A DNA stretch of 64,000 nt from assembly GCA_013399115.1 (NCBI GenBank), contig VXAA01006474.1, positions 1 to 64,000 of the forward strand, in the 5' to 3' direction. Positions 1 to 12,420 of the stretch are shown in pieces. Below the pieces are notes generated by a model. That model was given only the letters and a program-made list of their open reading frames with translations, made no database searches and was not told the origin of the DNA. Numbering within the stretch: the first letter of the stretch is position 1; each line of letters begins with the position of its first letter. A program made the translations under genes and the position numbers. Source of the DNA: Anseranas semipalmata (lineage: Eukaryota > Chordata > Aves > Anseriformes > Anseranatidae).

Positions 1-270
1 GGGAATGGAGTCAAGCTGCGACATTGTAGGTTCAGGTTGGATAACAGGAAAAGGTTCTTCACTGAGAGGGTGGTCACGCACTGGAACAGGCTCCCCAGGG
101 ACGTAGTCACAGCACCAAGCCTGTCGGAGTTTAAGAAGCGTTTGGACTGTGCTCTCAGACACATGGTCTGAATTCTGACTTTTGGGTAGACCTGTGTGGA
201 GCCAGGAGTTGGACTCAATGATCCTTGTGGGTCCCTGCCAACTCGGGATATTCGATGATTCTATGATTCT
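1..270 (+). mobile_element. CR1 LINE, 3' end (5' part outside window or truncated)
   Basis: The stretch reads like the 3' untranslated end of a chicken-repeat-1 non-LTR retrotransposon in forward orientation. It has the family phrases for a first block near 30-90 (GGTTCAGGTTGGAT, GGTGGTCACGCACTGGAACA), then GTTGGACTCAATGATCCTTG and GGGTCCCTGCCAACTC near 205-245. It ends in the short direct repeat GATTCTATGATTCT at 257-270, the usual CR1 terminus, instead of poly(A). The variant wording (CAATGATCCTTGTGGGTCCC) differs from the copies at 17.0 and 30.6 kb, so it probably belongs to another CR1 subfamily. No open frame remains. The true 5' limit cannot be seen because the window starts inside the element. 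Confidence 0.93.
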
Positions 271-3022
271 ATACAGCACATAGCCCCAGTTAAAGATAAA
301 AAATTAAGATACTATTTACATTTAAGCATGGGCTTAAGCACTTTGTGGAATTTGGGTCTATTCAGAGGATGAAATCAGCATTTGTGGAAGATACTCAGGA
401 TGCTTTCTGATTGTTATTAGTTTGTTCATACTATGTATATAGCAATCCATAAATAAGGTGCTTGCAAGAAGTACAAAATAATCCTTTCTTTCAGGGATCA
501 CTGTTTTTTCTTTAACCTAAACACCAATACCAAACAAACACATACCATAAACTGACTCTACTTGGAGCGATTAAGGCAGAGAACAAGTCTCCAGTGATTT
601 GTAAAACCCCTGCACTCAGAAAAAAACCTCCTCTAACTGCACAAACACATCGTGCAAATATTTCTTGCACTTTTAAACAACTCATGGGCTAGGAAAGAGA
701 ACAGTAAGAATAAACTGGAAAAGAACATTTGAACAGTTCCCCCCTTTATCTGTTTTTTTTAATAGGATGCTTTCAGAAAAGATATACAGGGGTATGAGAC
801 CAAAATAATGACATTTGACATTATACATGACACATGACCCTTAAATTGATCACCTCCTTCTCTTCTACATTTCATTCCCTTAGTGATGGGACTGAGGAAT
901 TTCATTTTCTTTTGACTTCAAATCTGATGTAAAAACAGAATACTATGACAAACACAACAGAAAACTAGAATGAAGATTCCAGGGCCAAATGAACCCAACA
1001 ATTTATCACAAAAGGAATGAAACTCTCTGCTAGGTATGGAAGCAAAGACAAAGCATTTAACAATTTCGGGGAATTAACGGCTCCTCACTGCACACTGCAG
1101 TCTGTTTGTTAATGTGTGGCGGATGGGACACATGACTTCCTGAATACACATCCACAGGAGCATAGGTGCCTTGCCAGATGTTTTGTGCTTCAATTCATAG
1201 CCTGGATTGATGCATTACGACTTCAATAAAATAAATACATTAACGGCAAAAAAAATTGCTTCCTTGGCATTTTTTTTACGTGTGCCATTAAAAACATACT
1301 AGATTTTCAAAATTTAGTAAATGTGACAGTTAAACAAAAGTAAGAGCTTAAAACAGTTCCCCATTCACTTCTGAAACATTATGTTTTGATGGACTGCTCA
1401 GATCACTCCCTATTCCTCGTATCCTGTAGTAATCCAACAGTTACTAATCTAGACAAATGTTAGTGGGGGGAAAAAAGGTTGCTTTTAGCAGACATGCGGC
1501 AAGGTTTTAATTTGTAGCTGATAATTTGCTACTGGAAGCTTACCCTGATTAGTCTTCTTATGGCACTAACAGTTTCTGGGGTAGTGTGAATTACCTACTG
1601 TGTATGTTTTTACCACCCATTCAGGGATGAAAATGAGTTACAACCTAGGCCTCAATTAAAGCTTGAAATAAGAAAACCTAAAACTTCTTTTATGTCCTCA
1701 CTTCTAAAGAATAGAATTAGTTGCTTCTGATATTATTGGAATTGTAATTCACACTCCTGGAAATCCAGCAATGGATCTTTCAACCCTTTTCAATGAAGCA
1801 CATTTCAGCTGTTACCCAATTATGCTGCCTTTGCTCCAAGTCAAATCATCATCCAACAGCTGAGAATTGAAACAGACTCCATTTGTGAAAATGAATGGTG
1901 TATTTATCTGGTAATGCAGAATGTTTTTAAGTGTTACTCTAGCTGTCGTGTAGAAATTAGGATGTTATTGCTTGTTCTATTAATTCTCATTTCTGGGAAA
2001 CTGATTTGTAGGTTGGTTTCATCAGAGCAATATAGTAGGCTTTTCTATCAACATTATATGCAAACCATGCCATAGACATTACAATGAGCAATGTATTGCC
2101 CATAATCTAAGCATCTGGCTTAAAATAAAGGAATCATCATGGGAATCATTATTTCTCGAAAGGGAATCCATATTATCCTCTTTGTAGACTGGTACTTAAT
2201 AGTCCACTAATGTTAACTGATCACCTTCCCACAGAATGATGGGAACTATATGGAACTAATGAATACAAATAACAAAAAATAATATTCCCCTTACCTAGCT
2301 GTCCCAGTTTTCTCTTAACACTGCAAAAATTGTTAAGCTGTTGTTTAGGGCATATTGTAATAAATAGCCAAACACAAAGCATACTTCACTACTACCCTGC
2401 AACCTAGTACAGCAATTTTTGCAAACTTTCACAATAGCATGGAGTCTTATTTTGGGTTTCATTAACAACATTTTTAAGGAAGAGAAAAGTGGGACAAATG
2501 ATAATGGAAAAGATAATTATAATTATTTTATTCTGTCACTGTTCACAGATTCCCAAAGATGATTTGAGACAGTGTAACAATAAACAATAACACAACTGGT
2601 AGGTGTTGAGGATAGCTGCTGAGAGATAGGACATTCTTCATTAAATAAAAAAAGTGACAATCCAGGGGTACAGGAATCATGGGGAATATTCTGGCATACG
2701 AAAAATAAAACATATTTATTTAGGTGGCTACCTGTGAAATGAAGCGCAATCACTGCTTCTTAGCTAATGATTAAAGCTATCTGTACTGAAATAAGTTCTC
2801 CTCCCAGTTCTGCCAATATACTGTTAAGAGTGGGGAAAGAGAACCAACACACGGGCAAAGAAAAGCTACGACACTGATGAGTGTCAGTTGACAACATTTG
2901 TCCTTATTGTTAATTTTTTTCCTACAACAATTTTAAAGAACCATACAGAGATTACAAATAAACCTATCAGTTTTAATCTCTATTAAGTTAAGTAAGTCTT
3001 TCTCAAGCAGAAAATTTTTCCA
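271..3022. other. AT-rich noncoding DNA, nothing recognised
   Basis: Stop codons are dense in all frames, and no exon with a plausible acceptor, open frame and donor stands out. Homopolymer runs are short (eight to nine A or T). A CAATAAAATAAATAC cluster near 1225-1240 could act as a polyadenylation signal on the plus strand, but no transcript structure supports it. Confidence 0.6.
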
Positions 3023-3112
3023 ATGTATGTATTTCTTTCTCCTCTATGTACATTATCATTATGTATGTATCCGATGTATGTACGTTATGCACAGATATGT
3101 ACATATACGTAT
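3023..3112. repeat. Diverged (TATG)n simple repeat
   Basis: ATGTATGTAT appears at 3023 and again at 3061, followed by GATGTATGTACG at 3073 and ATATGTACATATACG at 3095. Together they form an eroded tetranucleotide repeat with TACATA variants. An apparent 76-codon open frame runs through it, but its composition follows the repeat. Confidence 0.6.
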
Positions 3113-6100
3113 CTGCCTATTCGTCTTTGTGTTTGTGGTAAATTGACTTATTTAGACTTCCTTTGTCTTTTACCCCTCATTACTTCTTCAGTAGCAGGTT
3201 TTCTCATGCAGGCACTCTCAAGTTCATTTTTTTATTGTAAAAGTGACATTTAGAATAATGAACTTAATCTAATTCAATTTTTATAATAAAAAGCACAGAT
3301 TCTTAGCTGCCATAAACCGGTGTATCCCCTGTGAGGTCAGTACAGATCATCTGATTCGTGCCACTTGAGTTTGATTTTAAGAAGGCCTACCAGGTACAAA
3401 CAGTCCTTTCAAAATGTTTAAATTTTATGAAGATTTTCTCCTAGATTCATCAGACCTCTCTTTGGGCATCTAATCTGGGCACACCTGTCCTGTCTTTCCT
3501 CTACCAGAGTCTCTCTTTGTCCTTCTCTCAACTAAAAGTAATAATGCTTCCAGAATGAAGAGAATCTCCATGAACTGCCCAACACCAGGAATAAACTTAT
3601 ACCTTTCTTATTTGTATTTCAGAGTCGAGCTCATAGCACTGCAGCCAGTAAGTTTCTCCAAGATGGTACAAAGTTAAAAAATCTCAACTGGCTAATAAGA
3701 TTGCTGTCTTTGTCTACTCATTGCCACAGAAAGACTACAGTATTGTTCATCACCACTATTCATCACATAACATAGCTACCTCATGAAATTGCCTGGACCA
3801 GAAAGCCTTAATTGGGAGTAGAAATGAGGTTTGGGTTGAAGCATTCACTGTGTGTAATCAGGGCAACACTTTATACTAGCCCTAAAGGAGAAGCTGGTTT
3901 CTGCTACCCAGTTTCTCATCTGTAGCTATTCCTTAATTTAAATGCATAACTAATCACAGATTTTTTGCAGTACATTAATTTTGGGAGTTTGCAATGCATT
4001 ACTCAGTGTGACTGGTCATCTAAATCACTTCTTATTCTGCGGCTGTTTTGATGACGCAAAGGTTTGAGACATAGGACTAGCAAGTTATGAGCAGCGCACA
4101 CCCAAGAGCAGGTACGCTTGTTCACACCCGCATTTTCCTCACCCAAACTCAGCTGTTCACAACATGCTCTCCCAGTCTGTGGCTCCGTCTATACTGAATT
4201 CACCACAGTGGTCCCGGAATGCTTATGAAGTTGTCCCTTCCATTGCGTATTAAGACACATGACTAACATTTGTTCTACATTTGCTTTGTACTGCTTACAA
4301 CAAAAGTAAGCAAAATCAAGTATCTTTTTCATCAATAAAGTGTTTTACATTTTTTTTCCATCTCCCAAAACTGAAAATAAGAAGCCCTAGTATAAATGAA
4401 TTTAACAATTTCAGAAGTTTTAGACTTTAATTACATCTTCAAACACATTCAATATTCAGCCAGTCTTAATAAAAATCTAAACATAACGATGATGTGCATA
4501 CATTCCAACAGCAACAAAATCTGGAAGGTTAAAAAATAATTCGGTATTATACAAGTCGGTGTTTATCCTTTTTATCAGGGTATAGTTAGATTTGTTTCTA
4601 CAGACTTGGAAAAAGAAAGTGTTTGGAGAACATACAACATCTGAAAAGAAACAACCTATTTCTTGTACTAAAACGATATTCCATCGTTTGATTAAAAAGT
4701 ACAGACCTGCTTGAGAAGACACCACCGTTAGAATATAGAATCTTACAGAGGATTTCTTTTAGAAGGTCCTATTAGTAGAAAAACAGAATGCCTCAGCTCA
4801 TCATGCTGGTTCGTAAGACCACAGGGAGTGCACCTACACCACATCCCTTACACCACACACGCTAAAGATTAAGTGTCAGGCTAAGTCTATAATTTTTTCT
4901 AAGTACTGCACATCGGGTCCTGCCACACATAAACTTGGTAAGTACAATAATAAGCAACTATCTTGTGCAACACAAAATCCAGTTTGTACAGTGCTTTGAA
5001 ACATCAAGACGTTTCAAGGTAATTTACCAGAGATATACAATAATTGAATAATACAGTCTGCAGTTCCAAGCTAATGACAGTAAGCAAAGGGAAAACAAGT
5101 GAGTCTTCTCTACTATCAAGGTAGGGAATCTTTCTGTTCCTTAATATTCTCCTCTCCTGGGGCTGTCAATTGTGCAAAATGGCTTGAAATTATGGATTTT
5201 TTTCTCATGGACTACAATTTGCTCAGGGACTATTCAAGTAAACAAAGTCATTCAATTTATGATCTGGTTGCCTCTTTCCCTACTATATTTACAATGCATT
5301 TTCTGTAATTGTTACAATATTGATCAAGGAGTGTTTTGTAAATATTCTATAGAGTGGTGTTGTGGTCTATGTATGGAAAAAGTCAGATGATGTCAGTGCA
5401 CGTTTATTTTATACACAAAAAGAGCTACATAACATTTTTACTTTGACCAAGTCATATTTTTTATCCAGTTTGCATATTCTGAAAAAAAAGCAACAAAGCC
5501 TCCAACCTGACAAACACCACAAGCTCAATAAAACTGGAGTTGTGGCTCTGTTGAAGCCAGTAAGAGATTTACTACTTACTTCAGTGCTGCAAGCATTGTA
5601 CTTTGAAAGTTAAAAGGTACATAGTTCCCAAACAATATAAAAGAAGTTTCCTTTGAAATAGAAGATAAACCAAAGTAGACTTCTTTAAAGGCCATGTTCT
5701 GTTCCACTATATTAACACAGAAAGAGGGGAAAAAAGGAGTGAAAACCAGTACCTAGCCACTGTGGTGTTTGTTTTATGCGTTTAGTACTCTGGAGGTTAT
5801 CTATGATGGATATGATTTCCTGTGTGCATCTTCTGTGATATTCACCACCAAAACTCTATATTGAAGCTACTTCACCTAAAAACATTGTTAAATTTTTCAT
5901 GTCTCCTGTTGTTCGTTACCAAGATGCTCTGAAGAGAACACTTAAACTACAGCATGGCTCCTTTGATAGATGTGTTAACATTTGGAAGAGGTCCCCAGAG
6001 CAGCATGGTGGGGTGAGCGCTCCTTGTGGAATCTCTCTGATCTACTGTTATAATTCCAGCTCCATCTGCAGGTCTGGGGGCTTCACGTGTGTTTCATTAT

Positions 6101-6867
6101 GGCCCTAGGTGACATGACAAGCAAGCAGAGTTGTATTCACCAGAGCTTTATCAGACATGCTCTGAAGCCTATACTCTGTGCTGTGGCTCTGCAGCCTGTC
6201 CCTCAGCAGCAGGCTCACCACTTCACATTCCTGAGTCTCCAATCCTTCCTCAATCTGATCTCCTCCTGAAACCTGAGGCTTTCTCTCACTCCAATTTGAT
6301 TTATTACTCTACAGTAATGGTGTTCAGGAAGGTACATAACTATGGTATCCACAGCCCAGAGGTAGGCTTTTTAACTTTCTAACATGCTGAGGCATGAAGC
6401 CCAGTGTCACGCGTAGGGATAAATATGCACTCCAGTCACGTGGAGGGACATAAGGGGTGCACCTCATCCATCCATGCAGTTGCAGAAGGGCTGCTACATA
6501 TGAATGTATGGGGAACAGCGACTCCTAATGCTGCTTCTGTCCAGGGCGATCCTAAGGAACAGCACTTGGGTACCACAGCGGCCTCTTGCTCCTTCCTGTT
6601 CAGCAGCACATCCTGCACCAGGTACATGAAGGGGCAAGAGACTACGGAGTCATGTTTACAGTTGGTGCAATATGAGAGGAAGAAAGTGTGAAGGAGAGAG
6701 ATTAACATCCTCTATCAGAGTGCACAAAATACCGATGAGTCAGAGTTTTGCAGGTTATGTCAGTCTACGCACTCCTATGTACAGAATGACAGGGTGCAGA
6801 CTGAGCAGTGAAGGACGAAGGTTTTACTCAGCAGCTGACTCCATTAACTGCAAAGCACCTACAGCAC
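3113..6867. other. AT-rich noncoding DNA, nothing recognised
   Basis: No repeat family, RNA gene or exon was recognised. Several overlapping 60-95 codon frames occur between 5.1 and 6.9 kb on both strands, including an antisense pair at 6404-6691 (+) and 6436-6708 (-). None matches a family I know, and overlapping frames on both strands are expected where stop codons thin out by chance. Confidence 0.55.
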
Positions 6868-7165
6868 GATCGTCGTGCAATGCTCATCCTGCTTCACAAC
6901 TGCAACGCGCAGAATGAGAATTCATGGTTATAAACAATAACAAGAAAAATATTTTTTATTTCTCAGCGCACGCGATGTCTAGGCATTGGCTGGGTCTGCC
7001 AGTGGGGAAGGGCGCGCCCGCAGCCGCGCACCCAAGGAAGGGGAGCACAAGTGAGTAGCAGCGGCACTCGGCTCTGCCCTGTCACTGACCCCGGCTGCAA
7101 CCAGGGCACAGCACACTTTAAACAAGGAGCAACGGGGGTGAAGAGAAAGCAATTCGGCTCCTCTG
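6868..7165. promoter_or_regulatory. Isolated CpG-rich patch, candidate regulatory element
   Basis: About 15 or more CpG dinucleotides cluster here (for example ACGATCGTCG at 6867-6876, CGCACGCG near 6966-6974, GGGCGCGCCCGCAGCCGCGC at 7009-7028) in a window that is otherwise strongly CpG-poor. An inverted CCAAT box (ATTGG, about 6985) precedes the densest part. A donor-like CAG|GTCAGT lies near 7171-7180. This could be the promoter of a noncoding transcript, an enhancer or a GC-rich repeat relic. No coding frame is convincing. The call rests on composition alone. Confidence 0.35.
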
Positions 7166-10100
7166 CTGCTACAGGTCAGTTCTGAGCAAAAACTCTTTTG
7201 AGGAAAGACTGCCAATTTAGGTGAATTATGTGTGGTGGCTTTGTGATGTAGATTAGTGTCCATGAGGGACTGGGATGAAAACACTGAACTCATTGTGTAT
7301 GCACATATAGATTATGTGATAAAGTTAACTATAAATTAAGAGATCTATACTGTCATAAAAACTGTCTCAATAAGACCATTAAAACTGTATAGTAGCTGCA
7401 TTTTAGATTACTAGACTGTGGGTCCAAGTTTGTATTTATTTCTTACACTGAAACACTGCACTCCAATTGTGACTCGTACAGGATTTTGGAGATACAGTGA
7501 GAAGCTAAGAAACAGCACTCTATTCTAAAATGAAGCAGAGGTTTCTTTCTCTTTTAGCCAGCTGTGTCTCCATTCATCAATCTAAAATCCTTTTTTTTCC
7601 CTGAAACATCAGATAAGAAAACAAAATATGGGAGAAGGAGTCAGGCTCGGTGGTTAGTTCTGATGAGCTGAAGTGAATCTGAACACCATTAAATATCTCT
7701 AGGTTCTGTTCTGGGTGAAAATGAATTTTTTAATGATTTATCAATTTCTGGTACTTTATTCCGTTTAGATATTCTGTGATAGCTTACTAGCAGAAAGTAA
7801 GATAATGCTGAAAAATGCAGAACCAATGTTGAAAAGAATGTCTTCAAAATCTATCAAAATAAATTCAAAAAATAAAAAAATAAAAAAATGGACTCCAAAG
7901 AGTTACAACGAACCTAGACTCCAGTACTGTGCTCTGTGTCCCTAATTATGCTTCAACAACCTTCTGCAAGCTGAGGAAAATTTTAAAAAGTCATTTTAAA
8001 ATACTCTGCAGTATGCAACTTATGTCCAATCTAAATAGAAAGACCACTGAACAAGAGCTGAAATGAGCAATTTTATCGAAAGCATAGATTTTCACATTGG
8101 CTAGTGCAGGTACTTCAGAAGTAACATTCCCCTTCCTTTTTGTTTCCTGTAACAGGCTGAATACTGAAATGCTCTGTCGAACACCTCACTAGTTGCCATT
8201 CTTCCGAAGACAGATGAGAAGGCTCCTCTGCATCAGCACTACCCACTGAAAAGCTCAGCTGCCAGAGGAGAGTTCTGAAGGTCAGAGGAACTGCGACAAG
8301 GCCAGCATGCAACGGATCTTTGAACGCCCCACACATGATGCAAGCTAAGATAAGCAATAACCTGCTTTGTAATTTCAGGATTGTTTTACATGGTTCTTGT
8401 AGAAACAGAGAACAATTTAAAGGAGCAAAACATTTAAATTACTAACAAGCACCTGAAGTTACTGTAAAAAGAACCAGGTGGATATAACACCACATACAAA
8501 CAGGGCAGTTCTTTTAATGTTTAATCTGGTTTATAGGTAGCAAACTCTTCTGCCTACCCTGAAAATTTTCAGTGTCTTTTTATTATTTCTAAGTCTACCT
8601 TTATAGCTCTCAGGCTTATTCTGCACTATAGAAGCATCCCACTTGCAACCTCAGTCACAGAAGACACAAACCATATTAGCAGAATGGGGTTATGTTTGCT
8701 ATAGATAAGATGCTCCCTTTATCTATGGAACCTCTTGTATCTACGCCAAAAAAATCTGTCAAGTCTGTCAAGTATGGGCCATGTGTGGGCCAACTGTCTG
8801 TGCTTCCTAGACTGATTCAAGAAGATTCTTCTACAAAACCCTATGTTCCCATATCAACATTTATTTCACCCTCTTTTGGGGGCATTCCTTTTGAGATTAC
8901 TGAGAGCAATAAATGACTTCTACACTTCCAATTCAGACACCGATCCTTCATTCTCCCAGCACAATGGACACACATTTGGACTGGACAAACGCAGTCAGAT
9001 GGTGGAATTAAAGAAAACAGAGATCTTGCCGATGAGCCATGCACCACTCATTCCATCTCGTGTCATCCTAACACCTGAGGCATTGTCCACCACAAACAGT
9101 TTTGTTCTCCTGGAAATTCTTAAGACAGCCTCTACTCAAAAATGTCTCTAAGTTAACAGATAAGTACAGGAAGGACAATTATTAGGGAAAGCACAGTCAA
9201 ACCAACTGCTTTCAGAAGCGATTAGCAAAGAACACAGATAGAGAGACAGGAAAATGGAGACAAGTATACGTACCCATCAGCCTCTTTTCAAAAGGAAACC
9301 AGGCTTGAGAAGTTTTCACAATTGTTACAAACTCAAAGAACAAACACTACACCACTTACATCCACATAGTAATCGGAATCAGCTTTGACAGGTAAACTTG
9401 GTTTAGGGCAGGGTAAGTTATTGCCATGGCATTTGGTTACATTATGCAGTTAAATGAACTTAGAACTGATGATGAGCTGACAGGTCCCACAGGCAGTCTT
9501 CAGTGAAGAATTACCGCCAAAGCAGGGTGTTTCTATTGTGTGAAACTGGCATTGAGCTTGACCTTATTTAAAATTTGTGTCAGTCATCCAGCAGTAAATA
9601 AACAATCAAGACTAACAAAATGGGCAGATAACACAGAGATCAGGAAGGTGGTAGATAAAATTCAGGAAAGCCATGGATAGCAAACAAGATGGTATAGTAA
9701 TGCTAGGTCCCTCCGTGCAAAATGTCAACATAACTAAAAGCAAAGCTATACACTGAAGAACAAGAAATGAATATTCAGAACAAGAAACTAACTGCACGTT
9801 GGAAAAAAGTGTCTGACCGGGATTGGAGGTTACAAGAGAAAAGTGTCTTAACATGGCCTTCCTGAGTTTGTGGAAGGGCTTCCAAGGTGAGTGGCTGACC
9901 AGCCCCTCAGTGCTCCCAGGAACACAACACTAGACTGTATCCCCGCACGTGATAGTGGAGTGTGTGTTCTGCCCGAATGGTTCAGGCCCTCAGATCAACT
10001 CAGCCACCTAGGCTGGAGCTGATAAAACAAATGGCATCAAAATTGAATTTCTGTGAATAATTTTACATGAGAGAATGAGCAAAGGGACTTGTGGCAGAAT

Positions 10101-10475
10101 AAATTAGTACAGTATCCATTCATTGTTAAAGAAATACTGCAATACAAATCCTTGCTCAGGTCACATTGAAAATGAGTTCTGATGTCTCTTGTTGGTTCTC
10201 ATTTTTCCATATGAAAGACACAGATAAGAACAGCAATGGCATCACAGGTCACAAGCTACACACTTTTCAGGGACTCATCTTCTTGCAATGCCTGTCTGTA
10301 ACCAATTCTACAGGTCTCATAAACAGCACATTGAGATGTGATAGTTTTAAAATAACAATGAAGAAAACTCTGAACAATTAACCCCGAGGGAAATATGTCA
10401 TGTTAATGGTAAGCATATTTTTCGTCACTCCATCAAACAAAAAAATTTCGAAAAAAATGTAGCAACTTTCTTCCC
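7166..10475. other. Noncoding DNA with no recognised element
   Basis: A tiny tandem duplication of CTGTCAAGT sits at 8755-8772. The stretch at 9600-9860 has a few phrases that resemble the body of an old LINE, but too few to call. A 102-codon frame at 8843-9151 (+) shows no known domain or splice context. Confidence 0.55.
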
Positions 10476-10870
10476 CAGAGAGCGTGCAAACTGTAACATG
10501 ACGCTGTACCGAAGCGCAAGCTAAGCACATTCTTCAGAAATGAGGCTCGGCTCCTAGAGGCACGCCGCACGCTGCCTCACCGGACAGGAAGGCCACACGC
10601 ACACGTGGCCAGTTCTAGTCAGAAGTGTTTGGCATTGGGTCACGTGGCTAGAGGCATTTTAAGGACCCATATGATTAGACAACAGTAAGCTCTGCTCTGG
10701 TACAGAAACTCCAGACTAAATGTTTTGTTCTCTCTGAAGTATCCCAGAGGTCTCAAGGGAGCCGGAGCACGGTGACTGCCCAGCAGTGCCGGCCCTCGGC
10801 AGCACGCCCACACGGAGCGCCATCCGCCACGGCTGTGATCAGGCAGCTCCGAAGCGGGAGCGTTAGACTG
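10476..10870. promoter_or_regulatory. CpG-rich patch with two CACGTG E-boxes
   Basis: Two CpG-dense blocks (10480-10650 and 10757-10868) carry roughly a dozen CpGs each, far above the surrounding DNA. The first holds CACGTG at 10602-10607, inside the inverted repeat GGCCAC...GTGGCC, and another at 10641-10646 in the context GGTCACGTGGC. That context resembles the preferred sites of USF/MITF-type bHLH-zip factors. No initiator, TATA or exon could be fixed. It may be an enhancer, an orphan CpG island or an old GC-rich insertion. Confidence 0.4.
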
Positions 10871-12240
10871 AACCAAAAATAAATAAAATAAATGCACTGA
10901 CTGGGGAAACAGAAAGGTAAGTTCATCTGCTCCCTAGGGAACTGGCCAGGTGCCTCAAAGATGCCTGGTAACTGTTTCTGGCCTGGGTTAACACCTAAAA
11001 GGAGGCTTCCCTGTGGGTCCACAGACCAAGCTCTGCCACATCTTCATGTGGTTATGTGAAACATGCAATGAGTCAGGCTCCCCACTGAGCATTGCTGGAG
11101 CAGATGCAGCACCAGGTCCACTCAAATACAAAACCGTGTAAGTAACAAACGTAATACATTTTTTGTTTGCTTGTTTTAAACACGTAAGCATAAGCACCCA
11201 TCTATTTCATGTGCTCTTTAAAGCTCACAGAAACATACTCAAAGTTATGTAGTATTTTTTCTGCCTTACACCTCTGCTATAGTCACACCTAATAGCTTCC
11301 CTGAAGTCATTGTTTTTTTTACAGTACTAGTATTCATGTATTTTAACCATGAAAGGCATTTACTTAAAAAAAAAAAAAAAAGTTGGTTTTGTTGTGATAA
11401 GTATTTCCTTTCAGATTTAGAGATTTTTATTGGAGATTCAACACATGCAGTGTTGAAAGAGGAGTTAGGCTGTGTTTTGTAATAAAGCTAAGAAAGGAAG
11501 GAGGGAATACAGTAAAATAGAAACTTGTAACATGATTCTTCAAAGGAGAAATTGGTTTTATGTATTACGACAGGCTTATAAATATGTTAAAATTAAATTT
11601 AGCATAAACATATATAATTCATCCAAAATAGTGTAGTGTAATTGTAAAAATATAGAAAAAATAAATGGAAATGCATCAATTTAATTTGCTCTTTTTCTTT
11701 GTAGGTTGATATTAATGACTTAAAACACACAAATAGGAAATTTATACAATAGTCACCACATTTCCTTTCCTGTTGTTTCAAAGGCAATTTCATTTTTAGA
11801 TGTAATTGTTTTAAATGGCTTTTACAGCAACACAACCACAGGCTATTGCCACTTGTCTTATGGAAACACCCCACTTTCACAACTCTCTGAACCAGAAGGC
11901 CAAAGCCATGTTGAGTGTTGTAATTTCCGAGTAGCAGGCCAAGCATATGTTTTTATACAATTGGAGTGTAATGGGTTGGGTGTGATCTGAGACAATGCCA
12001 GATTAGTTGGAAACAGTATATAAAAGCTTGGAGATATTGAACTCTGAAATACATTGTGCTAGATATTTGGAAAAGAATATCTGTACATGTTTTTTGCTAC
12101 TTTTCTCATGACAGTAAATAAAAATAAATGATGAAAGAATATAGAAAGCCTGTGCCCGCTTGTTTTTCTCAAGACAAGAAGTTGTATCATAAGTGAGCAA
12201 ATACTGTGCCCTGCAAAAGAAGGAAAATAGTTCAAAGGCT
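10871..12240. other. AT-rich noncoding DNA
   Basis: A run of 16 A occurs at 11366-11381. The minus-strand frame at 11599-11946 (115 codons) is rich in Phe, Leu, Cys and Lys, as expected from AT-rich noncoding DNA, and resembles no family I know. Nothing else was recognised. Confidence 0.55.
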
Positions 12241-12420
12241 AAATTCAGCTGAAAAGGAGGCTAAAGGTCTGTGCACAATTGCTCCCTGACATTTCTGCAT
12301 GTAATTACCATCTGTCTATTTTAGACAGACACCTATCTCACTGTTTTTGCATTCAGTCACCCCATTTGCATGCACACTTATGGTAATTGCAAGTGTAAAT
12401 ATAGAGGGGAAATTGACCTC
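12241..12420. promoter_or_regulatory. Candidate conserved noncoding element (enhancer-like)
   Basis: This segment has dense transcription-factor-like words and no repeat signature. It contains GTAATTACC, a homeodomain-type palindrome, at 12301-12309. The perfect inverted repeat TCTGTCTA-TTT-TAGACAGA at 12311-12329 holds GTCTGTCT/AGACAGAC Smad-type boxes. An octamer ATTTGCAT lies at 12364-12371, and GGTAATTGC follows near 12382. The packing resembles vertebrate developmental enhancers, but that is inference; no alignment was available. Confidence 0.3.

Noticed and set aside
6404..6708. Overlapping frames of 95 (+) and 90 (-) codons
   Set aside because: Opposed frames on both strands without known domains are most simply chance.
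8843..9151. 102-codon plus-strand frame with a Leu-rich start
   Set aside because: No signal-peptide pattern, domain or splice sites were convincing, and it overlaps other frames on both strands.
9600..9860. Possible old LINE body
   Set aside because: Only a few loose phrases resemble CR1, and neither a 3' terminus nor a reverse-transcriptase motif was found.
11599..11946. 115-codon minus-strand open frame
   Set aside because: Composition rich in Phe, Leu, Cys and Lys is typical of AT-rich noncoding DNA; no motif or family was recognised.
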